64,000 bases of DNA from Cyclospora cayetanensis (lineage: Eukaryota; Apicomplexa; Conoidasida; Eucoccidiorida; Eimeriidae): the NCBI RefSeq assembly GCF_002999335.1, contig NW_020312436.1, forward strand, positions 62,001 to 126,000. Direction: 5' to 3'. The position numbers were made by a program, and so were the translations under genes. Within the stretch, counting starts at the first letter, position 1. Each line of letters starts with the position of its first letter. The notes under the pieces are model-generated. The model had not been told where the DNA came from. It did no database searches and saw only the letters and a list, made by a program, of their open reading frames with translations. Positions 54,180 to 64,000 of the stretch are shown here, in pieces.

Positions 54180-55953
54180 ACCACCGTAAGGAAGAGCGAA
54201 TGCTCGAAGGTTTTTCAGCGGGTTCGAGATGTATCTCGCTATTTACCGTCGTATGAAGAGGACCGAGTAATTCTTGCCGCATGCTTTTTGGAGGGATAAG
54301 CACTGCAACGGTGGCTCTTTTCATTTAGAGGAACTTGTCTGCCTGCAGGGAAAACTGTAGTTCAGGCTTTTGTATGAGCCCTGACTAATGGGTTATTGCC
54401 GAGCTTAAAACAACCACAAGCATTGGGAGATGTAGATCCGAAGCAGGAACAGCTATTAATCCTCACTCGGTTCTTACATTTCAGCCAAAAGACGCACAAG
54501 TTGCTCTTATTTGCACCTAGAACCTCAAGTATTCCGTCAAATGCAAAAGTCTTGCCGTTCATTCGTTTACTCACTGAGTCTCTGCCCGCCCTACGACCGT
54601 CATTTGGATTGGTATCTCGAGAAGTATGAAGCTATGGACCCAAAAGCCACCTTTAGACGAATAGCTGCATTAGCAGTGGCTTGGCTCAGGTCTGCCTGAA
54701 GTCTTACGCCAAGGGGACGCAGGGACGACAGCGATCAGCGATCAATAAGGCTATCAATGGCGCCTCGGGAAATGATGGACCACTTGAGGTTGCAGGAGCA
54801 AATAAGAGCAACACGTGTGTCTTTATCTGAAAGAGGAGAACCGATACGAAACTTGAAACCTATGGATGTCGGGGTTTTGTCAACTGGCCCTAGCCTACAG
54901 CTTAAGTTTCCAGAAAAGAAAGCTAGAGAAATAACGCACACCTAAGCTACAGCAGATAGCCCTCGAAATGTGCATCTTCTTATGGTGTAGGGATAATGGA
55001 TCATGTGCTCCGGAACTGCACGCATGCGAACACCCAAAGAACTTGAGCAAAAGTTCTTGGCCTAGCGAAAGCGGGCTGCCTGGCAAACCCGAAAAACCAG
55101 TGAAAGTAACGAAAAGTACCCTTCAGGCTGCGGCACAGTGAACTGGGCTAAAGCAAAAAGACTCGCAATCGGAGACCCATCAAGGGTCAATTATGCGCCG
55201 ATGCAAGCTGACGCTGCTGTTATCAACTGATAGCGTTACTTGACATCGAATTTATTATGGACCTGTTCGCTGAGGAGGCAGAGAAATTTGTATTTTCTCT
55301 CGTTTGTGCGATCACTAAGACTCACATTCGCTAACGTGAGGTAGGACGCAATGACTAGCTCAGCCTCGGCAGTAAAGTGTGACTTAACATAGAAACTGTG
55401 TTGTCTCAGCAGGACTCGAGACTTCCTCATTGGACCCGTGCACCATGACTTAACACTATGAATGCCTTCGGTGACCGAACTAACGGCGCACCAGAGGCCA
55501 CAGCTACATGGTGAGGCTATGGTTTTAGGAAGCTCTACGAAAAAGTCACCTCCTGGTCTCCTCAACAACGCTCACCTAATCTTTTGTCAGCAAGGGTAGA
55601 GTCGGCGCCTCAAAAAGGTGGAATAGTGTTCCGGCGGCTCTGCAGCGCCGATGAAGACGGTTCTCAGCATGGAGAGCATCTAACTAACTCTGCACTCGGC
55701 TCTGTATTAGGAAAGCTAAATGAAATTTGTAGCTGGGTAAAACCATAAATGGGCAAATAGGGGTGTTTGCTGATGTAAAAAAAATGACGAGCTGCCAACA
55801 GGCTGATCCCCTAGTGGCCAACAAGCGCTTGCGTGGGTCAGCCTCGAATTGTGTTTCGTAGTAATGGACAGCGTGAAATTGAGACTGAGCGTCAGGCAGA
55901 TTATTTGTTAGAAAAGGCTTCTTGCAGGAATCAGCCGACGCTTCTGGGCATAG

Positions 55954-56181
55954 CCGGTGTTGGTTGCAAAAAATGACGAAAGGTGGACTGTGAAGCAGAA
56001 GTTCTCGTTGCCTCCTGTTGTCGAATCACTCACCAACTTACCCGGATCAGCAGGATCCTCAATATTTGACTCCATGGACGCCTTCCTAATACCCCCGCTC
56101 ACTCTTATGACTGAAACAAAAGCGCTTTCCACACTCACACTCGTAGACTCAAGTAACCTAGATGCCGACTGGACATCTTAA
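55954..56181 (+). pseudogene. Reverse transcriptase fragment of the retrotransposon
   Basis: The open stretch VLVAKNDERWTVKQKFSLPP aligns by pattern with the gypsy RT palm entry (V-K-DG-WR ... PLP). PGSAGSSIFDSMDAFL resembles the G-S-FS-LD-(A/L)-F catalytic Asp block, and TETKALSTLTL the following K-TAFST strand. It then runs to a stop. The YxDD motif block is not recognisable downstream. Confidence 0.65.
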
Positions 56182-57734
56182 TGCTCCAGCCGGATTGTAG
56201 CCACAAGTAAATCGATAGCTCTATGAGCCCAGTAAGGAAAGCTGGACGGCTCTCTGTATTACAGACTTGTAAAGCTTTAGCCGAAACGTTCAAGAGCTTC
56301 CACGGCACCAACGGCAATCGCTGCTTTTGTAGGACAAGCAATGGGATGTGAAGGCATGCGCTTCTTCGTTTCCGTGAGATTGAATGCGTTCCTGGGAATC
56401 GTAACTCGGCTGCAGGGTCTGAGACAAATCCTTAAAAACTGATCTAATTAAGGCGTGACTTTGACCTGTATGCTTCGCAAATTTTCTGCAAGGTCCCACG
56501 GGCTTGTAATCATATTGCTGGAACTTCGTTCCCAGATATGCTCGGATCGCTGCTCCTTTGACTAATCATTTTAGATAATGCAATCTCTGGTCTTGACAAA
56601 GGAGGCTGGTGCAGCAGTAAGGACGTTATTTGGCAGCCTCACAAATCCTCCAGTATTTATGCTGCCTACTAATGAGCGTCATTTCTTTCTAGCAGCCAAT
56701 GCCAGTGGCTGAGCGGTGGGCTTTGCCAACAGGCTGCGGCTTTTCCAAAGCATCAAATTATTACACTTTTTTTATGTAGCTTCACCTAAGCCAAATAGTG
56801 TATTCAGTGCAGGAAAAGAAACTTTGTGGGCTGCCATGCTGCTTGAAAAAATGAGCAGCACTTGTATCAGGACATTGTTTTACAGACCAAACATGTGTCT
56901 ATACCATGAGAAGGGCTTTCAGAATTATGACTCTAGAGCTGCTCTTTGATTTGGCAGATCCCTGCAGTACATACATAACGGGCTTCACCAACGTGGTTGC
57001 TAACGCGCTCCCGACACTCTCTAGAGATTGACTTCTATGCATCGCAACCGCTCGTCTCTCAGGATTTACGGTTCCAGCGATCGTGTGTGCCGTTCTTGCT
57101 TTTGGCAGCCCTATAGTCGCTACCGCTGACGAAGCCTAGAATGATAGGAGGGTGTAGCACTACCATGCTGATGATGGGCCTCTGATCCAAAACACGGCGC
57201 GACCTCTGTTAATTGTACATTCCGCCTTTGCTCTGGGTGCCGTGCTGCAAAAACCTTATCTTCATGTTCGTTTAGGCCATACTGGGATTCATACCATTCT
57301 GGAATAGCTCTCACGGTGCTGCACGTGCCCTGGAATACGTTTAGCAGTTGCGGGGTGTGTAGTATGATGCCCAGATTGTCAACAGCTGTAGCCGCGCATT
57401 CTAATAGATTCGGCCGTTTACGAAGCCTTGTGGCCCTTAAAAGGATTTATACTGATCTGAACTCGGACGTATTACAAGGTCGGACTGCCGTAAGTAAAGG
57501 GTCAGGATAGCATATACGTTGTTGTCAACAGGCTAAGCAAATAAACGTATTATATCCCTTTCTCTAGTCCCATTACGGTTCAAAACGCTGCTTATTTAGT
57601 TCAAGTCGTATAGGAGTACTGCGAGTTTCCTGTGAGTATCTTTACGATTCAGGGTCTGAAAGTTGTTTGTGCGTTCTTGCGGGCGTCTATTACCTGCTTA
57701 AGCAGTGACCATAATATGACTACTGCTTGCCACA

Positions 57735-58260
57735 CGAAGGCAGGTACACAAAGAGAGCGCACTTCTATACTGCGGTAATCATGACACCTTACGTACAAAA
57801 TTCCAATTGCATGACCTGATTTCCTTCCTTACGTGGACTGGGCTTATAATAGAATAGAACACCAGTCCACGCGTTACTCTTCCTATTCCCTGTTCGCCGC
57901 TTAATGACCCCTCTTTGATCCACCCTTTGAGTTGGTTGTCCGGGATCAGCGGACATATTTTGCAGCAAAGAGATTTACGCCGCAGTTGGCTAGTGCAAGC
58001 AAATTCATGCGCAACGCACAAGAAGTAGAATCATCGATTAGGCTACATCATGATCGGCCGCGTATTTCAGGTCTAAAGATTTGGATCTGTTTAATGGGCA
58101 TGCCCTATGGGTGCACCAGAAGGTAACCAGCTACGGGCGTTTACGGCCAGGAGGGCCACGAGCAGTTGCGGATTTCTGGCAAATCAACTCTTTTTCCCTC
58201 GTATTGATCTTGCTAGAAGTTGAGCTGATGCAGAACCGTCAATATCGACTTCAAAGAATT
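57735..58260 (+). pseudogene. Integrase fragments of the retrotransposon
   Basis: Core-domain piece GRYTKRAHFYTAV at 57744-57785, then an open frame from ~57932 whose FMRNAQEVESSIRLHHDRPR resembles the Ala-rich helix and 'RR...F..GD' step after the catalytic core. The post-stop piece LRPGGPRAVADFWQINSFSL resembles the GPF-V---IN--AY-L barrel preceding HPVFHVS. At least two frame changes occur. Confidence 0.55.
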
Positions 58261-58339
58261 TTCAAAGCCCACTCTGAATCATTCGCCGACTTCATAGCGA
58301 AGGCAAGTGACCTGGGTGGAGGCAGAGGATCTGCAGGGA

Positions 58340-58507
58340 GCCGTAAAGGCGGTGGATTCTAGGACTAGTGAGCACAGAGGGCACACTAGGCAGAAGTCCC
58401 TAGTGAAGTTGGATGGGGAGTGCCGGCGTCAATGGTTGATGGAGGCGCAGTTGCAGACTCCGTTGCCTGCCGGGAAGCTTGTGGTTCTGTTCGCTTCACA
58501 ACGGTAG
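58340..58507 (+). pseudogene. Chromodomain fragment of the retrotransposon
   Basis: TRQKSLVKLDGECRRQWLME and AQLQTPLPAGKLVVLF follow the chromodomain pattern (Q-YLVKWKG----WEPE--L---ELL-F), placed directly after the integrase tail as in chromoviruses. The aromatic cage is partly lost (Leu for Trp after VK). Confidence 0.5.
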
Positions 58508-58599
58508 TAGCCATGGATGGGATTTCCAAGTTCCTTGGTGACTGTTCTTCCCCAAATCAGGCTGTGCTTGAAAACCTTCCTTCATCTGTGAGCATCGAC

Positions 58600-60594
58600 T
58601 AGGAAGTTCTCGCCTAATATCGTTTAGGCGTTTGTTACACTTAGATTCATGCTCAGGCAGTCGAAGGTACACTGTCCCTACATACATGCGTTTTCGAGGT
58701 CTTGAAGTTGTTTACGGTGCAGTTACCCGCTATATTTGCGTATACGCTTTGCTGGACTTGTGCGCGGCTTGCTCCCATTCACGCATTCCGTCTTTCTTCT
58801 GTTGTCTTTTGGTAGGAGTCTCACACAGTGCAGCGTTATGACAACAGCGAGTCAGAAGCCGTCGCGGTCGTGTTGTTTTAGTACCTCGTTCTTTTTTGGC
58901 TAGCATATGTGTCTCTTTTATCGTCGGGTTACTTTGGTGGTTGTTGCACACTTTGCTTCTTTTCTTTTGCATCATTTTTGTGTTCTTGCCAGCTTCGGGG
59001 GTCGCGATAGGGCGGAAATTATTCTGCCACCTGTACGCAGTCGGTCCCGATGTACAGGTATGCCCGACGACAGCGCATGCTTTGAAATGGAATGGGGAAG
59101 GGTATGGTGGACTAAGCAACCCCCAAACACTTCTATTACACTAGTGTTCAATACTACGAAATGGTGAGAAATTGACCATCCGGATTGTCAATTTGTAAAT
59201 CTCATTGCTTACCGAGTAATATGCTTGATAAAAAAAGAGACAATGTTTTGTGCACGCGCACTAGAAGCTATATGCAAATGGCTGTTAATGCTTTGAGCGC
59301 TTCGAGGCTGCAGCTACGCTCCCCAGGTGTGCCCCGCTCCCCAGGTGTGCTCCGCTCTCGTGCTCAGAAGGCTGACGGGCGCAGGTGGGGGAAGGCACAA
59401 GTTTTTTTGGACAGCAATTAATAACTTTAAATTAATTTGGTATCAAAACTGGACTTAAGCGACTCCCTAAGGGGACCTTAGATAGAGAGTTACACAAAGC
59501 TCAAGCTAGAGGAAAGATTGGCGAGACTACTAGGGCACCAGAAGGCCGGCCGCCCTCCCCCTCCACCCGTCTACCAGCATGAGACTCTTGATTTACTCAG
59601 TAAACAGCGAGCTCTATTGCCCTCTGCATTTTCTACATCCCGGGTATCAGTTAGCACGCCCGAGACCCCGTGGGATTTTTCCATACCGTACTGACAAGCA
59701 ACTCGGTTGAAGGCGCGCATCTGAGACGGGACACCTGAGGTTTGTGGCGTAATCCTCTGTCTTTGCCACGTGCAAAAAAGAAGGGAAAGGCCTGCCCTTG
59801 CCGAAGGGGGAATCAGTAACATTGCGCCAGGGTAGCTGCCTGCACCACATGTGCTCTGCCACAGGACTCAAACGGTTGTCAGTAGGAGGGCGAGGGCAGA
59901 AATAGAGGAAGAAGGGATATTTACAGCGCATTAGAGCCATACAAGGCCTTTAAACATTAAGTGGCAAAACCTTAAACAGTTAGTCATAAACTCTATTAAC
60001 ACCCACAGGGGGGCGGCGGCGGTGCTGCGAGATCGGCGTGTTGATTCTGCTGTCTGTATTACCGTTTCTTGTGCTCTTAACTCGTGGAGCTGAAGCCACA
60101 AAAAAGAATCAAAAACAGCCGACTAAAGACTTCCTTATCTCTGATTATTGTGAACTCCTCAGGTTCTGGGGTGAGTATGCCTATATATATATATGCGTTG
60201 TGCCGTTACCTATAATTGTAGAGGGCCCCTCCCCTCAGCCAGCCCAATTTCCAGTACCTTCCGTGTTTAACCGTTATCTTTCCCACATTTGAGGTAAGAT
60301 GAGATGAAATTTGCACTCTGACCCGGCTATTTCTTTCTCTCGCATAGTACTCGGGTGTCTGCGCAGCTCGGGGGGATTCGCCCTGGCAAGAGCCCCCCAT
60401 TAGGGAGGTCGGGAGCGTCGGTGCACTCACTTGCGTTCATCACTAGGCCGGACACGTCTAGATACAACGGAGGGCGCTACCTTTGGGGGCTTGCCGCGGC
60501 GGGTGCCCCTCAGCGCAGTGTCTACCAGGTGCCCGTACTAACCCCAAGCCACGCAAACCCAAAGCCCTCTCTGTCGCTTCGAGGCCCTGACAAG
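58600..60594. other. AT-richer region without recognised genes
   Basis: Candidate place for a 3' LTR. A tRNA-primer-site-like word TGGTATCAAAACTGG lies at 59438-59452. Repeated GCTCCCCAGGTGTGCnCCGCTC occurs twice at ~59318-59355. ORFs such as 58730-59119 (-) and 59571-59822 (-) have no family resemblance. GGGGCCC-type words and GC-rich character return from ~60220, upstream of the MORN gene. Confidence 0.4.
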
Positions 60595-62176
60595 ATGGGA
60601 AACTGGGCCTGTAGCTGCTCAAGGGGGTTTTGGGGAGAGGTGGAGGAGGCGATTTTCGGGGTACGTAGACAGGCAAACCAGGAGCGCAAGCCACTGGGAC
60701 GGGAGTGCAGCACCCTCGAGGAGGGCTCCTCGACCCCCCGAGAGGCAGCCTAACTCTTCGGCCCTCTCCTTTGCTTTCCCTTGAGTCTCGTGGCACGCCT
60801 CCGCGACTCCCGTACACGATATGGGGAGTGCGTGCTGCGAACAGTGTCTTGTGCTTCCTGATCACCGCAGACCGACGCTTCAAAGAGCAGCGAGGCACAC
60901 TACGTTGGAGGCGGCCGCGTGAGACGCCAAGTGGCGTTTGATAATGGCGCGGTGTACACTGGGGAGTGGCTGGGTGACGCTAGAGACGGCTACGGGGTGC
61001 AGGTCTGGGATGACGGCGCTCGGTAGGCAGGCCTCACTATGAGGCATCAGCTCGAAGATGCCGCATCGTTGGTGGCAGGCAGGAGTCGCCTGTCTAGGCC
61101 AGAAACACACAGTCTGCTGCTGCTGCTACTGTGCTCCGCAATTGTCACGCGCGTCTTCTGAAGGTGTCTGATTTTTGTGCGCGCAGATATGAAGGCCAGT
61201 GGGCAAACGATAAAGCGCAGGGAAAGGGGAAGTTTGTTCATGGTGAGGGCCCATTGGTCCGCAGGCTTCTTCTTCTTCTCCCTTTTCACGAAATTTGACG
61301 CTTCCTCTCTGCCTTTGCTGCGAGCTGTCTTCCAAGCGCGCTTCGTGGAAGCCGTGCTGCGTTCCACTCGCCCGCTTGTTTCTCCGCCTTCGGGGCAGGA
61401 AGGGGTATTGGGGTCGTGGGAAGCGCCTTTTCCTGTGCCCTCGCTCCGCTTAAAAAGGGGCAATCTGCATGCTGCCAAGCTCTGCGCTTCGAGAGCACAC
61501 GCTGTCTCTGCATGCAGTCGATGGAGACGTTTACTTCGGAGATTGGGTGGAAGACAGGGCCCACGGCCACGGCGTATACCACCATGCAGACGGCTCAAGG
61601 TAAGCGAGGGAGGCTGTGTAGTGCGCAGTTGTGTCATTCGGTGTGGCTGTGGAAACTTTAGAAGTGTGTCTACTTGCGCACACATGTGTATGCATGCGGA
61701 GCCAGGAAACTATGCATGTGCTTGCTTCTCGCGTGTCAACGCTGCGCCACCTCAAGCCACAGACGCGAAAACAGGCCGCTCCCGTAGTGTGTTTCTGCCC
61801 TGCCGTCCTTCGCCCTACGCCTAGGCACGGCTCCGGCGTATTGGGGTCTTGCACGAAATGTTTTGCATGTGTGCTTAGGTATGAGGGGCAGTGGCTCGAT
61901 GATAAACAGCACGGGCAAGGCATGGAGCAGTGGCCAGACGGCGCGAAGTACGAGGGTCAGTACCAGGCCGGCAAGAAGTGTGGGAAGGGCATCTTTACCT
62001 GGGCCGATGTAAGCCAGTCGATCATAGCGCTTGTAGGGGGAGGGGGTAGGAAGGAGAGAAAGAAATAAGGGCTAGAATACGAACCCGCAGAGAATATGCC
62101 GCGTGCTGAGGGCTGCGCCAGCGCGATAGGGTAAAGCAGGTGCAGGGCACACGCCACCAAGGCATACACATGTATG

Positions 62177-62209
<33 letters not shown>

Positions 62210-63141
62210 AATACACACACACACAGGCAGGCAGGCAGGTAGGCACGGCGAACAAAGGAGGGCCAGCAGGGCGAGCGGCAAGAAAGGGTCGTCCATACGG
62301 CGTGGCGACGAAATGGCAGTGACAGGGGTATATATGGCACTCTGCGGAGGGGCAGCAGCAAAGACAGAAGGAGGAGCTTAGCGGGCAGAAGCGGTCGTGC
62401 AGGGGCAACGGGGAAAGGTAGGAATTAGGGGTCTGTTACTCTGAGCGCTGGGCCGAGGCAGGTTCTGACACTGGGTGTGTCAAGCCTTTTCCCCTGAGTG
62501 TGTGTCTCTACATGGCTGTTTGCACATGTATAGGGGAGCGTCTACGAGGGGGAGTTCAGCAACAACGACATCCATGGATTTGGAGTGTATCGGTGGGCAG
62601 ACGGACGGAAGTATGAGGGGCAGTGGGAAAGGAATCGCATGCATGGTCAAGGCCGCTTCCAATGGGCTGATGGTCGAGTGTACGAGGGTCAATACCACCA
62701 AGATCAAAAGCATGGAAAGGTGCTGCGCCTTGTGATGGGCCTAGGGGATGGGACTGTGCAGGGGAGGGCAAAAAGAAGAACTGAGAGGAAGTCTCCGCAA
62801 GAAAGGGGGGGGGAGAGGGGGCCATACGATCGTTCAGGGTGTCTTGGGGATTGACCCCAGCGTTTCCACGACCATGCTTCCGTGCGACTTCGCTCCTTCT
62901 TTCCACCCGTGCACCCTCTTCCCTAATCACGTGCGCTCTGCTTGTGGTGTGTGGTCTGCGCACGCTGCAGGGCACTTTCTTTTGGCCTGATGGCCGGCGG
63001 TACGTGGGGAGTTGGCAGAACGGGAAGCAGCATGGCTGTGGAGTGTACATCACCGCCTCCGATGAGCAGCGAGTGGGGGAGTGGGAGGAGGGTCGGCGGG
63101 TGCGCTGGATCAAGGAGGATGCCCACAGCGCCCAGGCGTAA
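60595..63141 (+). CDS. MORN-repeat protein with N-myristoylation/palmitoylation motif, 7 exons
   Basis: Exons in consistent phase: 60595-60660, 60871-61022, 61187-61242, 61518-61599, 61879-62008, 62534-62719, 62971-63141, giving 280 residues. It starts [12 protein letters not shown]: Gly2 fits N-myristoylation, and Cys6 and Cys8 fit palmitoylation, predicting membrane anchoring. About nine MORN units follow: [152 protein letters not shown] and [18 protein letters not shown]. The tail is basic ([18 protein letters not shown]). MORN arrays bind phospholipids or scaffold proteins, and in apicomplexans several sit at the inner membrane complex or basal body. The acylated start differs from coccidian MORN1, so it is a separate family member. 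Confidence 0.9.
62165..62240. repeat. (TA)n/(CA)n and CAGG microsatellite
   Basis: TATA run followed by ACACAC and four GCAG(G) units, within the fifth intron of the MORN gene. Confidence 0.9.
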
Positions 63142-64000
63142 AAGAGTATGGCGTGTTTGGAGTTGGGGTAGCGCCTCCCGGCCATAATTTGCTCGGCATA
63201 TGTGTACAGGCGGCTCTCAACTCTGTGCGTACAGTGTACGTACAGGCACCTGTGGGCTTAACGAGCGCTGGGGCGTCGTGTTGGGCATTCATGCATGCGT
63301 GTGCATGAATATGCCCATCCATAAGCGCGCATGCGCATGCTTGTGCAAGAAACACGGTGTACGTATATATGGGGTCTACAGAGGGGGGTTCGGATAAGCC
63401 CTAGCACCTACGCAGGAACGTACAGTGACGGGCTGCTGCACTGCGCCCGCCCAAGAAGTTGCCCGTTCCAGAGTCCAAGCGCTGAGAAGGGCTAACGAGG
63501 TCACCCTATCTCCTGGCAGACAAAGAAAACTGGCGCGCATAGCTGGACCCAACGGCTGTTCGTGGGGTATCCCTAGAGGGAAGCCCAAGCCGTAGCCTAG
63601 TGGGGCAACATACGGCAACAACTTGTGGGGGTCGAGCGCACTCGGGTGTGCTTGTATATTCACACCCCGACAACAGCCGCGCTCCTTCTTCCCGTCGCCC
63701 TGCAGAAACGACGCGGGCGAGAGTAGCGGGTGGGAGGTTGACACAGAGAGGGCGCGGAATCCAACTATAAAAGAGTACAATGCGTGTGTTCAAGTGGGGT
63801 CTGTGGACACCCCAGTGCCTCCCTGCAGGCCCCCCATGGTTGCACGTAAACCAGGTGTCATGAGCAGCCTGTAGTCCGGCGCCTCGCGTGCTGGCTAGAG
63901 CGTTAGTCCTTGAAACGGGCTAATAATACAAGCACTTAGACACTGATCCGGTGTGCACTCTATCTGGAAGCACGCCAGGAGGTGCAGTCCGCCTTGCAAG
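63142..64000. other. 3' flank, no gene recognised
   Basis: Short ORFs only. GT/CA and CATG-rich words (63200-63370) give low-complexity frames on both strands. Confidence 0.4.

Larger units (their letters stand above)
54180..58510 (+). mobile_element. Decayed Ty3/gypsy chromovirus-type LTR retrotransposon
   Basis: Frame-broken remnants occur in the canonical order. Capsid-like gag at 54200-54700 (SRYLPSYEEDRVILAACFLE). A zinc-knuckle relic with its H-x4-C half (HVLRNC) at ~54985-55020. Reverse transcriptase at 55950-56165 (LVAKNDERW, then FSLPPVVESLTNLPGSAGSS and IFDSMDAF). RNase H at ~56800-56940 (AGKETLWAAMLLEKM). Integrase core at ~57735-57790 (EGRYTKRAHFYTAV, cf. VDRxTKxAHF) and C-terminal segment at 57960-58260 (KFMRNAQEVESS, then LRPGGPRAVADFWQINSF). 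Chromodomain at ~58340-58505 (QKSLVKLDGECRRQWLMEAQ). Stops and frameshifts interrupt every domain, so the element is inactive. LTRs were not identified. Confidence 0.7.

Noticed and set aside
54210..54260. Possible tRNA T-arm (GGTTCGAGATG)
   Set aside because: No acceptor stem, D-arm or anticodon arm at the right spacing; it lies within the gag-like remnant.
55236..55568. 110-residue minus-strand ORF in the retrotransposon region
   Set aside because: No family resemblance, and all recognisable element fragments are on the + strand.
61531..61923. Minus-strand ORFs over the MORN exons
   Set aside because: Antisense to phase-consistent MORN exons encoding clear YEGQW repeats.

Overview
This 64 kb window looks like nuclear DNA of a coccidian apicomplexan, most probably Eimeria or a close relative. 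The genes are intron-rich with GT-AG introns. Coding sequence is riddled with GCA/CAG-type triplet tracts read as Ala, Gln, Ser or Cys depending on frame. A decayed chromodomain-type Ty3/gypsy retrotransposon is present, and one enzyme carries an apicoplast-like leader. The genus is inferred from these features, not from an alignment. Layout: 1.6-10.8 kb (+ strand) holds a small one-TM protein, probably mitochondrial, and repeat-rich proteins of unknown function. A type 1 methionine aminopeptidase with a hydrophobic leader lies at 14.3-11.2 kb (-). It is divergent from an RCC1-repeat protein at 14.9-20.8 kb (+, five exons resolved). From 21.4 to 47.8 kb every recognised gene is on the - strand: a globin-less androglobin-like protein (28.0-21.4), an F-box/leucine-rich-repeat protein (33.9-28.8), a Ser/Ala/Gln-rich ORF (36.3-35.1), an 11-exon LRR-EDR1-TKL protein kinase (45.3-36.5), and a small secreted protein (47.8-46.8). 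Divergent from the last is DRC2 of the dynein regulatory complex (48.6-51.8, +). From about 51.8 to 60 kb the DNA changes character: AT-richer, no triplet tracts, no GGGGCCC motifs, no intact gene. It contains the eroded chromovirus, with gag, zinc knuckle, reverse transcriptase, RNase H, integrase and chromodomain remnants in the correct order (54.2-58.5). The window ends with a doubly acylated MORN-repeat protein (60.6-63.1, +, seven exons). How the genes fit together: DRC2 and the androglobin-like protein belong to families tied to motile cilia, which in coccidia means the microgamete. The F-box/LRR protein points to SCF ubiquitin ligases, the aminopeptidase to plastid protein maturation, and the MORN protein to membrane or cytoskeleton scaffolding. 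The kinase has the plant-like EDR1 domain described for Toxoplasma TKL1. Exon phases link its LRR half, EDR1 domain and kinase domain into one predicted protein of about 2,198 residues, the most striking gene here. Exon boundaries were read by eye from splice-site motifs, reading phase and family conservation. They are firm for the kinase, RCC1, MORN, DRC2 and secreted-protein genes, and partial for the others.
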